Below, piece after piece: positions 30,101-38,833 of a stretch of DNA of 48,061 nucleotides. The DNA comes from Oscillospiraceae bacterium (GTDB lineage Bacteria; Bacillota; Clostridia; Oscillospirales; JAAYXM01): NCBI GenBank assembly GCA_017435965.1, contig JAFSEA010000074.1, forward strand, positions 1 through 48,061, read 5' to 3'. The notes beneath the pieces are model-generated. The model was given only the letters and a program-made list of their open reading frames with translations. It had not been told where the DNA came from and searched no databases. The position numbers and the translations under genes were made by a program. Position 1 is the first letter of the stretch. The number at the start of each line of letters is the position of its first letter.

Positions 30101-33100
30101 GAGTTTCCTGTGGTTACTCTTACCGTGTCGCCGTAGATTGGTTCTTTTATGTCTTTATAACTCTTTGCGCTGAAGCCACCGAGCCAGTTGATCATATCGC
30201 CTGTTTCGGGGTATGTGTCAAGAGCTGCTGCCGCAAGTGCGAGAGTGTTCTGGTGCATACCGAAGTTACCCCAGAGCTGACCACGCTTTGTGCCGGCGAA
30301 AACTTCACGGAGAATTCCGTTTTCTGCATTTTCACGGATAAGCTCTGCACTTGTCTTCGGGTTTGTAACACCCTTTACGGTAACTGCTTTAGCTGAAAGA
30401 TACTCAATAACACGGCTGTCTTCCATCATCGGATAGAAGGCATCATATGCACGTACAAAGTCTTCTGCAAGTCCGGGTTCCCAGATACATCCGAGGATTT
30501 TGCCCGAATTGTGGCTTCCGCCGTGGGAGTTGGGATATTCTATACTTGTTTTCTGAATGTCATATGCGGGATAAACATCGGCAACTCTGTCAAGGAGAAT
30601 TGCACCTGCACGGCCATATTTTGCATCATTTGTATAGAGGTATGCATCACGTAGTGTGTTGAGCGTTGTGCGAAGGAACGCCGTTCCGCTGTTTATATGC
30701 CATACATAATGGTGATAGAGTGAAATCGGTGCCCATTTCTGCTGATTATCCGTTCCGTAGGTACCGTCCTCGGGTGACCAGCCGAAGCCGTCGTCAACGA
30801 GCCAGTTTTCGTCAAGCTCCGGATAGAGCTTGTTTACGAGATAACCTTCGCCGCCGTTTGCAACAATCTCGGCATTTTTCTCGAGAGCAAGGTCACGGTC
30901 ATATACACCGTCCTCGTTTATACCGAGCTTGTAGAGGCTTGCAAAGTCATTTGAGGGGAAGAGTCGCTTACATTCAGGGCACTGTACCTTCCAGGGATTG
31001 CGGAGAGGATTGAGCACCCAGGAATATGCGCCGTATTTTTCCTGAAGATTTGCTCCGCAGTCAGGATGGGGACAGGTATATGTCTTGTCGGAGGGGAAAT
31101 CCTTTGTGTTTATGGTATAGCCTCTCGGAATTCCTTCCGTGGGGATAAGATCATATATTGCATCAAGGTTTTCAACATAATAGTCTGCCGAATTTGTGGC
31201 TGTCTTTACAAGATTTCTTGCCCATTGATACTTTTCGGCATTTTTGAGAGCCTGCTCACGCATTTCGTATGTGTATATAGTAGGCTCTTTCTTTGAAGAA
31301 CTTGAAATTACCGAAGCTTCACATTCAAATGTTTCGCCATTGATTTCTGCAGAAACTTTAATTATACCGTCGCCGCGCTTTACGCAGAAAACATTTCCTT
31401 CGGAGTCAACCGAAACAATGTCGGGAGTGAGACTTTCGTATGTGAACATAGCTCCTGCGAGAGAAATTGTTTCTTCGTTGTTGAGAATTCCCGTAATAAC
31501 GAGCTTTGAACCGTCGGAATCAAGAGCAAATACGATGTTGTCTTCGGTCTTTGCGGTGATTGCGGCAAGCTTTACGTTTTCAACTGTTATTCTCTTTGTT
31601 ACATTTTTGGTTGTTCCGTTGAAGGTGACACTTGCAGTTATATCTGCCTCACCTGCGCTGACAAGAATGAGCTTTCCGTCCTCAACCTTTGCAACGGAGT
31701 CGTTGCTTGAGGTGAACACACCCGAAACATCGCCCTGCTTTGCAAAGCTTCCGTCGGAAAGGACTGCATAGGGGATAAGATTCTGGCTTCCGCCGACAAC
31801 ATATGCCTTTTCGCTTTCAACGTTCATATCGGCATCGGAGAAAGTAAGGTTATTTACCGTTATGCGTATGTTCTTTGAAACATCGCCGCTTGGAAGTGTT
31901 GCCGTTGCGGTAATAGTTGTGCTTCCCGGTGCTTTTGCGGTGATTTTGCCGTCGGGAGCAACTGTTGCAACTGCATCATTTTCGCTTGAATAGACGAAGG
32001 AAATTCCGTTCGTATCACTTCCGTCTGCTTTTTTGAAGGATTTTGCAAGGTCATACATTGCACCGTTTGATGCGGCGGCTTCTGCTTCGACCATTACGGA
32101 TTCGCCTGCTGCGAGGTTATCATCATCCACAAATGCAGAGAAATCATCCACGGTTGATGCTTTGTAAACGGGAGTGAACTCAAAGCTCTGCATATATACA
32201 TTTTTCTCATGGGGTCTTATGATAATTGTGTTTGCAAGCTCGCCCTCGAGGAGGGGAATGCCGACAAGATTCTGCGCCACGGTGTCGTAAATATGAGAAA
32301 CAGAGTCGTTGGAATCAAATCCGCCAACGTAAACACCGTTGATAAAGATATCGGCATAGCCTGAGTTTGTCATGGGATTTGAATTTACGGTAACATCATA
32401 AATACCGGCTGAGGGTGCTGTGAACTTCATTGCAAAGTCACCGTAAGGCTTGATTGTGGCAAAGGAATAGGCATCTGTTACCTGAAGTCGAACAGCATTT
32501 GATACGTTTCCGTTTATGTGCTGGCTTACCGTAAGATTTGTGTCCATTGCCCAGTTTGCACCGACTGTTGTGCCCACCATATACTGCTTTGTGTAACCTG
32601 ACGGCTGGAAAAGAGTGTTCTGGTCAACAGTTGTGAAGTCAACAAGGAAATGGTCGCCTTCGGGAGGAACTATATCCACGATTGAAACATCAAAGGTGTT
32701 TTCTGCCGATTTTCCGTTATAGGTGACCTTTATATTTATTTTTGCGGTACCTCGTTTTACGGGGATTATTATACCGTCATCCGTTACGGTTGCAACAGAA
32801 GTATCAAGGGAGGTATATTCAACGGTTGCGAGAGCTATATCAACATCCGTATTGTCGGACATCTTTGCCGAAGGCACAATTGCCTCACCGTCGCTGTCGC
32901 TTGTGAGAATGTATTTCGGAACTGTTGCACTTACGGAGTTTATTTCGGGAATAATAACCGTTACGGGAAGAGTCTTTGTATACTGCTTTCCGAGAATTGT
33001 GACATTCACGGTTATATCCGAGCTTCCTGCATCAACACCGGTGATGATACCGCTTGAATCAACCGTTGCAACGCTTTTGTCGGAGCTGTCAAATGAGATC

Positions 33101-34917
33101 GTGACATCCTCTCCGCCTCTTGTGAGGTCATAGTAGGATGCACTTGTGATAGGAGCTTCAAGCTTAATCTCTCCCGTTGCACTCTTTACAATAACAGAGT
33201 TTCCGAGAAGGCTTTCAACTGTTGCAATAATGTCAGGAACTCTTCCTGCCTCATGTACGGGAGTGAAAGAGATACCGAAGAGATATATTGTTCCCTTTTG
33301 AGGTCTTATTGCAATACTGTATTCCTTACCGCCGGTGAGAGAAATTCCCTGAAGGGCGATGGGAGTTTTATCTGACCAGACCCCATTCTTTACATAGTTG
33401 TCAAAGGTTCCTATGTAGGTTTGCTTGCTTCCGTCAATGAGGAGAATATCACCGATACCCTGGGATGTTGACGGAGAGATGATGGGAGAAATATCATAGA
33501 TACCTGTTTCGGGAACAGTAAATTTGATTGCAAATGCACCGTCGGGATGACTTCCCGTGGTTGCATCACGTCGGGTGATGGTGACAAACTGCTGCATACG
33601 GCAGGAGTATTTTGTGCCTGCGGTGTAGTATGAGCAGGTGGTGTTTGCAGGGTCCATAACCCAGTTGTCGCCCTTTGTGGTTGCAGTTGAATAGTATGCA
33701 CCCGAACCGTTGGGCCAGGTGGTGGCTTTGTCATATGTGCCAAAGTCAATCTCAAAAGCAGTACCGTCGGGGAGAGGCTCTGCCGTTATCGGAATTTCAA
33801 CTGTCTTGTCAACGGTTACGTTTTCATATGTAACGGACACCTTTATCTGTGCAGTTCCCTCAGAAACGGGGGAAACAACACCCGAAGCCGATACCATGGC
33901 GATATCTTCCGTGAGTGAAGTGTATGTAACGGTGGCGTTTGCCATGGGAACATCGGCGCCGTCCGACATCTTCGCTGTTGCAGAGAGTGCCTCACCGTCT
34001 GTATTGGAGGTGAGAATGTAGCGAGGTGCAGATACGCTTACTTCCGAAAGCTTCGGAACTGTTACAATAACATCAACAGTATCGGAAATTTCATTACCGC
34101 CCACCGTTGCCTTTGCGGTGATGGTGGCAGTACCTTCGCCAACTGCCGTTATAAGACCTGTCGAGGAAACCGTTGCAGCACTTTCGTTTGTGCTCTCATA
34201 AGTTACGGTAGCACCTGCAGCATCAAGGTCATATCTTCCGCCGTTTGAAAGTGTGGCAGAAACACTTAACTGAGCTGTGTCACCCTTTGTGAGAGAAGAA
34301 CTTTCAAGAGTAGCAGAAAGGGAGGAAACCTTTGCGGGATTTGAAGTTTCCGTAAAGGTAAGTCCCTGATACATAATACTTCCGTTTCTTACCTTTATGA
34401 CAAGGCTGTTTGCATATTCGCCTTCAAGGAGAGTAACTCCGGAAAGCTTTTGCTGTTTTACTATGAGGTGAGAACCGTTGGGGTCTTTTCCCGTGAGAGT
34501 TCCGACATATACGTTGTTGATAAAAATGTCAGCATCCGAGCTTGTTGCAGCAGGCTGGAAGTTCGCGGTGACGTCATATGTTCCGGCAGATGGTGCCGTG
34601 AACTTAAGTGCGAGCTGTCCTCTTGCCGATTCAAGTGTCAAAAACGCATAAGCTGAGCTCTGTTGCCATCTGGCAGCATATTTTGTTCCGCTTGCCACAT
34701 ACTGCCCACAGGCTGCGGAATCAATCTTCCAGTTAGCACCGGCGGTTGACGCCTGGAGACGGAGGTCGCTGGCTGATATGGGAGTGGCGAGAGTTTGAGA
34801 ATCAACATCTAAAAAAGTTACATTAAATGTGTCGCCCTCGGCACCGTACACGCCAACAGACATAAGTCCCAAAAGCATAGTCAGCGCAAGGAAGAAAGAT
34901 ACAATTCTTTTTCTCAT
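27124..34917 (-). CDS. Giant SLH-anchored heparinase II/III-like surface protein
   Basis: 2597 aa. Signal peptide (1-26, cleavage near VYGAEG). Then three copies of a roughly 165-residue module (about 30-190, 385-555, 755-915: ...NWKID..., FTAPSAGTYDVT, ADIFINNVYVGT, LLEGEYANSLVIKVR), each followed by BIG_2 bacterial Ig-like domains (TATITAKATVGG type). About 1210-2000 resembles a heparinase II/III-type polysaccharide lyase, with a CPHPDCGANL/CPECKRLF Cys4 site near 1282 and GHGHYDSLQLG near 1796. A putative Ig domain, a Gly/Ser linker (about 2361-2400) and three SLH repeats (about 2419-2597) follow. It would sit in the cell wall and cleave uronic-acid polysaccharides. Substrate unknown. Confidence 0.85.
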   Translation of the reverse strand: MRKRIVSFFLALTMLLGLMSVGVYGAEGDTFNVTFLDVDSQTLATPISASDLRLQASTAGANWKIDSAACGQYVASGTKYAARWQQSSAYAFLTLESARGQLALKFTAPSAGTYDVTANFQPAATSSDADIFINNVYVGTLTGKDPNGSHLIVKQQKLSGVTLLEGEYANSLVIKVRNGSIMYQGLTFTETSNPAKVSSLSATLESSSLTKGDTAQLSVSATLSNGGRYDLDAAGATVTYESTNESAATVSSTGLITAVGEGTATITAKATVGGNEISDTVDVIVTVPKLSEVSVSAPRYILTSNTDGEALSATAKMSDGADVPMANATVTYTSLTEDIAMVSASGVVSPVSEGTAQIKVSVTYENVTVDKTVEIPITAEPLPDGTAFEIDFGTYDKATTWPNGSGAYYSTATTKGDNWVMDPANTTCSYYTAGTKYSCRMQQFVTITRRDATTGSHPDGAFAIKFTVPETGIYDISPIISPSTSQGIGDILLIDGSKQTYIGTFDNYVKNGVWSDKTPIALQGISLTGGKEYSIAIRPQKGTIYLFGISFTPVHEAGRVPDIIATVESLLGNSVIVKSATGEIKLEAPITSASYYDLTRGGEDVTISFDSSDKSVATVDSSGIITGVDAGSSDITVNVTILGKQYTKTLPVTVIIPEINSVSATVPKYILTSDSDGEAIVPSAKMSDNTDVDIALATVEYTSLDTSVATVTDDGIIIPVKRGTAKINIKVTYNGKSAENTFDVSIVDIVPPEGDHFLVDFTTVDQNTLFQPSGYTKQYMVGTTVGANWAMDTNLTVSQHINGNVSNAVRLQVTDAYSFATIKPYGDFAMKFTAPSAGIYDVTVNSNPMTNSGYADIFINGVYVGGFDSNDSVSHIYDTVAQNLVGIPLLEGELANTIIIRPHEKNVYMQSFEFTPVYKASTVDDFSAFVDDDNLAAGESVMVEAEAAASNGAMYDLAKSFKKADGSDTNGISFVYSSENDAVATVAPDGKITAKAPGSTTITATATLPSGDVSKNIRITVNNLTFSDADMNVESEKAYVVGGSQNLIPYAVLSDGSFAKQGDVSGVFTSSNDSVAKVEDGKLILVSAGEADITASVTFNGTTKNVTKRITVENVKLAAITAKTEDNIVFALDSDGSKLVITGILNNEETISLAGAMFTYESLTPDIVSVDSEGNVFCVKRGDGIIKVSAEINGETFECEASVISSSSKKEPTIYTYEMREQALKNAEKYQWARNLVKTATNSADYYVENLDAIYDLIPTEGIPRGYTINTKDFPSDKTYTCPHPDCGANLQEKYGAYSWVLNPLRNPWKVQCPECKRLFPSNDFASLYKLGINEDGVYDRDLALEKNAEIVANGGEGYLVNKLYPELDENWLVDDGFGWSPEDGTYGTDNQQKWAPISLYHHYVWHINSGTAFLRTTLNTLRDAYLYTNDAKYGRAGAILLDRVADVYPAYDIQKTSIEYPNSHGGSHNSGKILGCIWEPGLAEDFVRAYDAFYPMMEDSRVIEYLSAKAVTVKGVTNPKTSAELIRENAENGILREVFAGTKRGQLWGNFGMHQNTLALAAAALDTYPETGDMINWLGGFSAKSYKDIKEPIYGDTVRVTTGNSGGEMLIKYVADVDRDGFGNEVGVGYNAIWLTNGLNVAETLYRYGAADELNLFKNPKYVKMFGAFVKETVGNGYTLHIGDSGRTAGPGISNYGSYVLRAFNMLKTPELAQLYYFYQGGKLDDVYIDIFTDNDSLKTEIQALIDEYGEYELSSDNLTGFGLAVLRGGALIKGATSSTSSEQRYDTWIYYGKTGGHGHYDSLQLGIDAYGFNFTPDLGYPETAGYEPNRFQWVSNTLAHNTVVVDENWQSATNCAHPLHFDSTTRVKLFDIDQPKVYPKTDIYRRTAVTIEASEKDAYTIDFFRIKGGNEHTYSFHTQSYMGYTVDGLNLVPQVDDDGNYVGSYAGADVPYGPDPNTVAGTSALDPAYPRGYTWLENVNSAENIEDGTFTVNFKQTDFNKAVSDSKGLNLKFFALNDWTPTGVGLTTGYAPRTVNNKNIPGLDYMLIHRENNESELDTLYTSLIEPYKGEEYISSATYLNTTVKEGYESTDDVVKAVKVSLKSGRTDYVVYATNNEVIYNITDGEVSFDFRGFVGVYSVNSEGKNIYSYVNDGDIIGNISTEREYTGQVVAFTKEFTDKNTVTVKFDNDVDVSNLPGRYIYIEPTGSLNASYKILGATQEGNNVVLDLGDVSLVSGFLNNSNLSLGYTYNIAEKKAFSIPLSYVADDAPVFDEVAKNLTAGAGSLMTMVVTAESVSGDAVEYVLKTAPRGAGIDSETGKITWKPSSAQVGENGFVVAAIDKDGRESTTSFEVTVYGSTSGGSGGGSGSGGTGSGSSSGNGGTGTPSVPSNDKEDNDKPSTNVPDAPSTDGSKDDVRFVDLGNHAWAEDAINALADAGIIKGTSEDTFSPAKNITRADFAILLVRAFEKTSDNTENFADVDASDYFAKELAIARNTGLVGGIGNNKFAPRESIKRCDMMLMVYRVLKSEGVEFEIGDVDMPDIGDVPEYAKDAVSALIGAGLVNGKNGKIAPNDNTTRAEVAVLLKRVLDFAANK

Positions 34918-34949
34918 ATACTATGTTCCTTTCCTTGTTGATTTAATCT

Positions 34950-37577
34950 TTATTTTTCATATTCACCGTCGGTGAGAAGTGTGTAGGAATTTCCGTTCTT
35001 TAAAATTGCATAGCCGATATATGTTCCGTCTTCATCGGCAGTTACCGTGAATTGATTTCCGTTACTGTTCATCGCAATTTTATTACCGTTATACATAATG
35101 CCTTTTTCTACTGCGTTGTCTATACCGATAAATTCCGCCATAACTGCAGTAATATCTCCGGAGACAAAGCTGTCAATGACAATCTTTACAAGTTTTGAGG
35201 TGAGAGGAGCGGAATCCGCATATTCCTCTGTGATTGTGCAATCCTCATAGGCAAGGAATGTATATGTTTCATCCGTGCAAACGGTTTCGCCATTCTTCAC
35301 AAAGCCCTTAAAGTATTTGCCTTCGGGAACGGTTGCGGTAAGGGTTACCGTGTCGCCGTAGTTATAAGTTTCTCCGTTTATTGTAACGGTGCGAAGCTCG
35401 TCATACTGTGCAACGTAAATTACTGTTCCCTCGGGAACGATTGCGGATGTACCGTCATAGCTTTCGCCGTTGTTGTAGCACTTCCAGCCGGAGGCGCGTC
35501 CGAATGCGGGGAGACTCGGAAGTGACGGGAATACACCTGTTGTGTTTATATCGATAAGCTCTCCGTTTGCATTGTAAAACTCTGCCTTGTCAGCACCCTC
35601 GCCGACTTTTTCGTATATTGCGATAAGCTGTGTTGCACCTTCACGGGGCTTGTAGGTGAAGTCCTTTGTATGAGAAACAATACGCTTTCTGTCGGATGTT
35701 CCAAGTGCCCAGTAGAGGAAGTTGTATCCGTCACAGCCAGGTGCGGAAAGTGAAACCTTATCACCCATAGAAACGCTCTGATTGCCGATAATATCGGCAT
35801 CAATAACGGTTCCGTCGGTTGTATAGGCTGAAATTGCACTTACCGATGCCCTGCCGCTTGTTTCATAGCTTTCACTCTGCATACCGCCGGAGTTTTCGGA
35901 GGAAGTTGTTTTTGTAAACTCGAAGCTCTGGGGATAGAGTTTTTTGTGTTCGGTAACAGGTCTTATGAGAAGTGTGTTTGCATATTCGCCTGCTTTGAGT
36001 TCAGTAGTCATAAGAGACTGTGTGACTACTGCATCATTATAAAGATGTGTTACGGAATCATAAGAATTGACAGAGCCGACATAAGCACCGTTGACGTAGA
36101 TATCGCCATATCCGCCGTCGGTCATGGGAAGCATAAGTGCTGAGATATCATAAGTGCCGGCACCTGAAGGTGCTGTGAATTTGACGGCAAAATCACCCTT
36201 GGGGTAAATTGTTGTGAAGTTGTATGTATTCGCCGGCTTTGAACCGAGTGCGAGCTGGATGCGTACAGATTCCGAGGTCTCGTTGATATGTGTTGACGCT
36301 GTATTTTCGGCGTCAATCTTCCAGTTGTCACCGCAGGTGCCGGAAACACAGTAATCCTGAACCTCCTTGATTGTTGCAAGAGAATCCACAAAAGCCCTTC
36401 CGAAATCTACCTTAAAGGAATCGTCTGCGGAAGTGGTTTTTATAAAATCAAAACGTTGCATTGTAATGGTAGAGGATGTTGCCGGAGTTATTGTGAGAGT
36501 GTTTGCATATTCTCCGCCGTGAAGATATACTTTTGAAAGCTTTTGCTCTTCTGCATCGAAGTATATGGCAGTCATTCCTGACTCTGCGGCAGGAAGAGTT
36601 CTGGAAGATGCACGGTTGATAGTGCCTACATATTCACCATTTATATGAACTGTGCCTGAGCCTGTGGATGAGCTTATGACAAATGCGGAAACATCATACA
36701 TACCTGCTCCTTCATCAGCAGTAAAGCGGAAAGTAATGTCACCTCTGTCGTTAAACTGTGAAAAGTCATAGTGAACCTTGCTGTTTTGTATACGCACGGC
36801 ACCTGAAGTTCCCGTGACGTGACCGGAGGCAGTAAGGGGAGTCAGAGGTTCAATTTTCCAGTTGTATCCATAGCTTGCGGTTGTTGTATAAGTGTTGTTT
36901 AAGCTTTCTGTGCGTGTTGCATCACCGAAGTCAAGCTTAAAGGAATCTTCGCTTCTCTTTGTGAAAGAAACACCTTCAACGGAAACCATAGTTCCCGAGC
37001 CTGATGAAGCACCCGTCGGAATGATTGTGAGGGTGTTTGCGTATTCGCCGGCTTTGAGATGTGCAGGTGCAAGTGATTGAACATCGGAAGGATTGTAAAT
37101 GCTTCCGTTTGCATCATATCCGTCAATTGTACCTACGCATATGCCATTGATGTAGATGTTTCCATAGCCTGCACTTGTCTGGAGGACAACGAGACCGGAA
37201 ACATCATAGTAGCCCTCTGAAGGGGCGGTAAAATCAACGGTGAAAATACTGTTTCCGAACTTCCCGTCGAGATATTTTATCTGCGTGAAGTTATATCCTG
37301 CATTTACATTTCGCTGTACTCGGACAGCGGTGGATGTGGATGAGTTTCCATTGATTTGTTTTGCACTACTTATGGAATTTACTCTCCAGTTGGAACCGTA
37401 GGTTGTGGGAGCCATGTATGTTCCATTGGCAAGTGAGCCTGTATCGTGTGCCGTTCCGAAATCGACCGTGAAGGTTGTCTCGGAAGAGGCGGCCTCACCG
37501 TCTGCGGCAAAAACACCCACAGACATAAGTCCCATTAAGATTGAAATGGTAAGGAAAACGGACAAAAATTTTTTCAT
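34950..37577 (-). CDS. Secreted modular protein with three shared modules
   Basis: 875 aa. Signal peptide (1-24, VGVFAADG). Three copies of the module also found in the SLH lyase: starts FTVDFGTAHD, FKLDFGDATR and FKVDFGRAFV, each with FTAPS.GxYDxS, xGxIYxNGxYVGT and L.xGEYANTLxI. The C-terminal 300 residues are beta-rich repeats (DGYNFLYWALGTSDRKRI, GKYFKGFVKNGETVCTDETY) like InlB/Flg_new type. No SLH, LPXTG or catalytic domain seen, so it is released or held by binding. Start at 37577 by CAGGAGG; 37649 is too far upstream. 32 nt separate it from the lyase gene. Confidence 0.75.
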   Translation of the reverse strand: MKKFLSVFLTISILMGLMSVGVFAADGEAASSETTFTVDFGTAHDTGSLANGTYMAPTTYGSNWRVNSISSAKQINGNSSTSTAVRVQRNVNAGYNFTQIKYLDGKFGNSIFTVDFTAPSEGYYDVSGLVVLQTSAGYGNIYINGICVGTIDGYDANGSIYNPSDVQSLAPAHLKAGEYANTLTIIPTGASSGSGTMVSVEGVSFTKRSEDSFKLDFGDATRTESLNNTYTTTASYGYNWKIEPLTPLTASGHVTGTSGAVRIQNSKVHYDFSQFNDRGDITFRFTADEGAGMYDVSAFVISSSTGSGTVHINGEYVGTINRASSRTLPAAESGMTAIYFDAEEQKLSKVYLHGGEYANTLTITPATSSTITMQRFDFIKTTSADDSFKVDFGRAFVDSLATIKEVQDYCVSGTCGDNWKIDAENTASTHINETSESVRIQLALGSKPANTYNFTTIYPKGDFAVKFTAPSGAGTYDISALMLPMTDGGYGDIYVNGAYVGSVNSYDSVTHLYNDAVVTQSLMTTELKAGEYANTLLIRPVTEHKKLYPQSFEFTKTTSSENSGGMQSESYETSGRASVSAISAYTTDGTVIDADIIGNQSVSMGDKVSLSAPGCDGYNFLYWALGTSDRKRIVSHTKDFTYKPREGATQLIAIYEKVGEGADKAEFYNANGELIDINTTGVFPSLPSLPAFGRASGWKCYNNGESYDGTSAIVPEGTVIYVAQYDELRTVTINGETYNYGDTVTLTATVPEGKYFKGFVKNGETVCTDETYTFLAYEDCTITEEYADSAPLTSKLVKIVIDSFVSGDITAVMAEFIGIDNAVEKGIMYNGNKIAMNSNGNQFTVTADEDGTYIGYAILKNGNSYTLLTDGEYEK

Positions 37578-37639
37578 TTTGTTTACCTCCTGTGTTATCT
37601 TGTCGCTGTAAAATAGGCGACTTTTTTCCTTGTAACATA

Positions 37640-37668
37640 ATCTTATCAATCACCATACTTCAGTACAA
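37640..37668 (-). promoter_or_regulatory. Promoter of surface-protein operon
   Basis: Minus-strand -35 TTGTAC (37663-37668), 17-bp spacer, -10 TAAGAT (37640-37645). It faces the AraC-type gene, a usual layout for local control. Confidence 0.5.
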
Positions 37669-37701
37669 TATAAAAATTTATATTTTCGGGCACATTTATA
37701 C

Positions 37702-37730
37702 TTGCAAATATTAAGGTGATGATATATCAT
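37702..37730 (+). promoter_or_regulatory. Promoter of AraC-type regulator
   Basis: -35 TTGCAA (37702-37707), 17-bp spacer, -10 TATCAT (37725-37730). A short palindrome TGATATATCA overlaps the -10. Confidence 0.5.
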
Positions 37731-37762
37731 ATATTGTATAAAGTACAGGAGTGTGAAAGGGT

Positions 37763-38782
37763 ATGACCTTTGGTTCGGTGGTTCCGAGGAGAGCTGTTCC
37801 GGTGCTTGCGAAGAAGGATACTTTTATGGAAAGCTATCGCATAAGCTCGGGATATGTAACTACAAGACAGAAAGATGCCATTCATTATCACAATTATTTT
37901 CAGATATGGTATACGGTGTCGGGGACTTATGAACACATAATAAATGGGGAAAATTATGTATGCTCCCCGGGGAGTGCGGCTCTTGTTATGCCTTTTGCGG
38001 CTCATGCACTAAACACCACGGAAACGGATATAGACAATGCTCTCATAGTGTCCGTATCGTTTCCGGGAAATGTGTTTTACAATAAAAAGATACCTATGTT
38101 TCCTCTTACGTATCAAAATATGGCTTATGACGGAAAGCTTCTCCCCGTGTATGTGAAGCTTGATGGAGAGGATAAGGTAGCGGCCGATGCTCTGATAACG
38201 GATATAATGCTTGAATATAGGAAAAAGTCGGATATGTTTATAACTTCTGTTTTCGGGAGAACAGATGCCTTGATGAAGCTGATTGCAAAGAGGCAGACAG
38301 AAAGAATAACAAAGAAAAAAGTAACATCATATATGCACATCAATAAATATGTGAATGATGCAGTTTTGGATATTGAGGATAATTTCAGAAAAAAGCTCGT
38401 TATTGACGAGGCGGCGGATAAGTACAGGTTTTCACGAAAGGCGTTTACAAACAATTTCAAAAAGATAACGGGCAGAGGATATCACGATGTCATTTTGGGG
38501 AAAAGACTTATGGAAGCTGTTGACCTTCTCAGATTTTCAAGAAAAAGTATGTCGGAAATAGCTGAGGAATGTGGGTTTTCAAGTAGTGCACATTTTTCCA
38601 AAGCCTGTGATACGGTGTTTGGTGTTTCGCCGTTAGAGCTTCAGAAAGCGATGATAATAAGAGCCAGGGAAGAAGCGGAAATGTTAAAGAGTATGGATAA
38701 GGACAACGAATGGGCAAGGGTGCTTGACCTTGAAACGGTAAAAGAACACAGAAACTTGTCTCTCGGAAAAAGAGGCTGGTAA
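37763..38782 (+). CDS. AraC-family regulator with N-terminal cupin
   Basis: 339 aa. The N-terminal cupin-like sensor (about 35-130: HYHNYFQIWYTVSG, YVCSPGSAALVMPFAAHALN) probably binds a sugar. The C-terminal double HTH is at about 195-295 (LVIDEAADKYRFSRKAFTNN, SEIAEECGFSSSAHFSKACD). A C-terminal extension of about 40 residues is uncommon. Divergent from the surface operon, so it is the likely carbohydrate-responsive activator of the lyase and its companion. This link is inferred from position. Confidence 0.85.
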   Translation: MTFGSVVPRRAVPVLAKKDTFMESYRISSGYVTTRQKDAIHYHNYFQIWYTVSGTYEHIINGENYVCSPGSAALVMPFAAHALNTTETDIDNALIVSVSFPGNVFYNKKIPMFPLTYQNMAYDGKLLPVYVKLDGEDKVAADALITDIMLEYRKKSDMFITSVFGRTDALMKLIAKRQTERITKKKVTSYMHINKYVNDAVLDIEDNFRKKLVIDEAADKYRFSRKAFTNNFKKITGRGYHDVILGKRLMEAVDLLRFSRKSMSEIAEECGFSSSAHFSKACDTVFGVSPLELQKAMIIRAREEAEMLKSMDKDNEWARVLDLETVKEHRNLSLGKRGW

Positions 38783-38786
38783 TACA

Positions 38787-38820
38787 AAGAGGCTACAGCG
38801 AATTTTTGCTGTAGCCTCTT
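38787..38820. terminator. Bidirectional terminator
   Basis: 13-bp stem AAGAGGCTACAGC/GCTGTAGCCTCTT between the AraC-type gene and the MATE gene, which converge. T-rich on the plus-strand side. Confidence 0.8.
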
Positions 38821-38833
38821 GTTAGTTATAATA

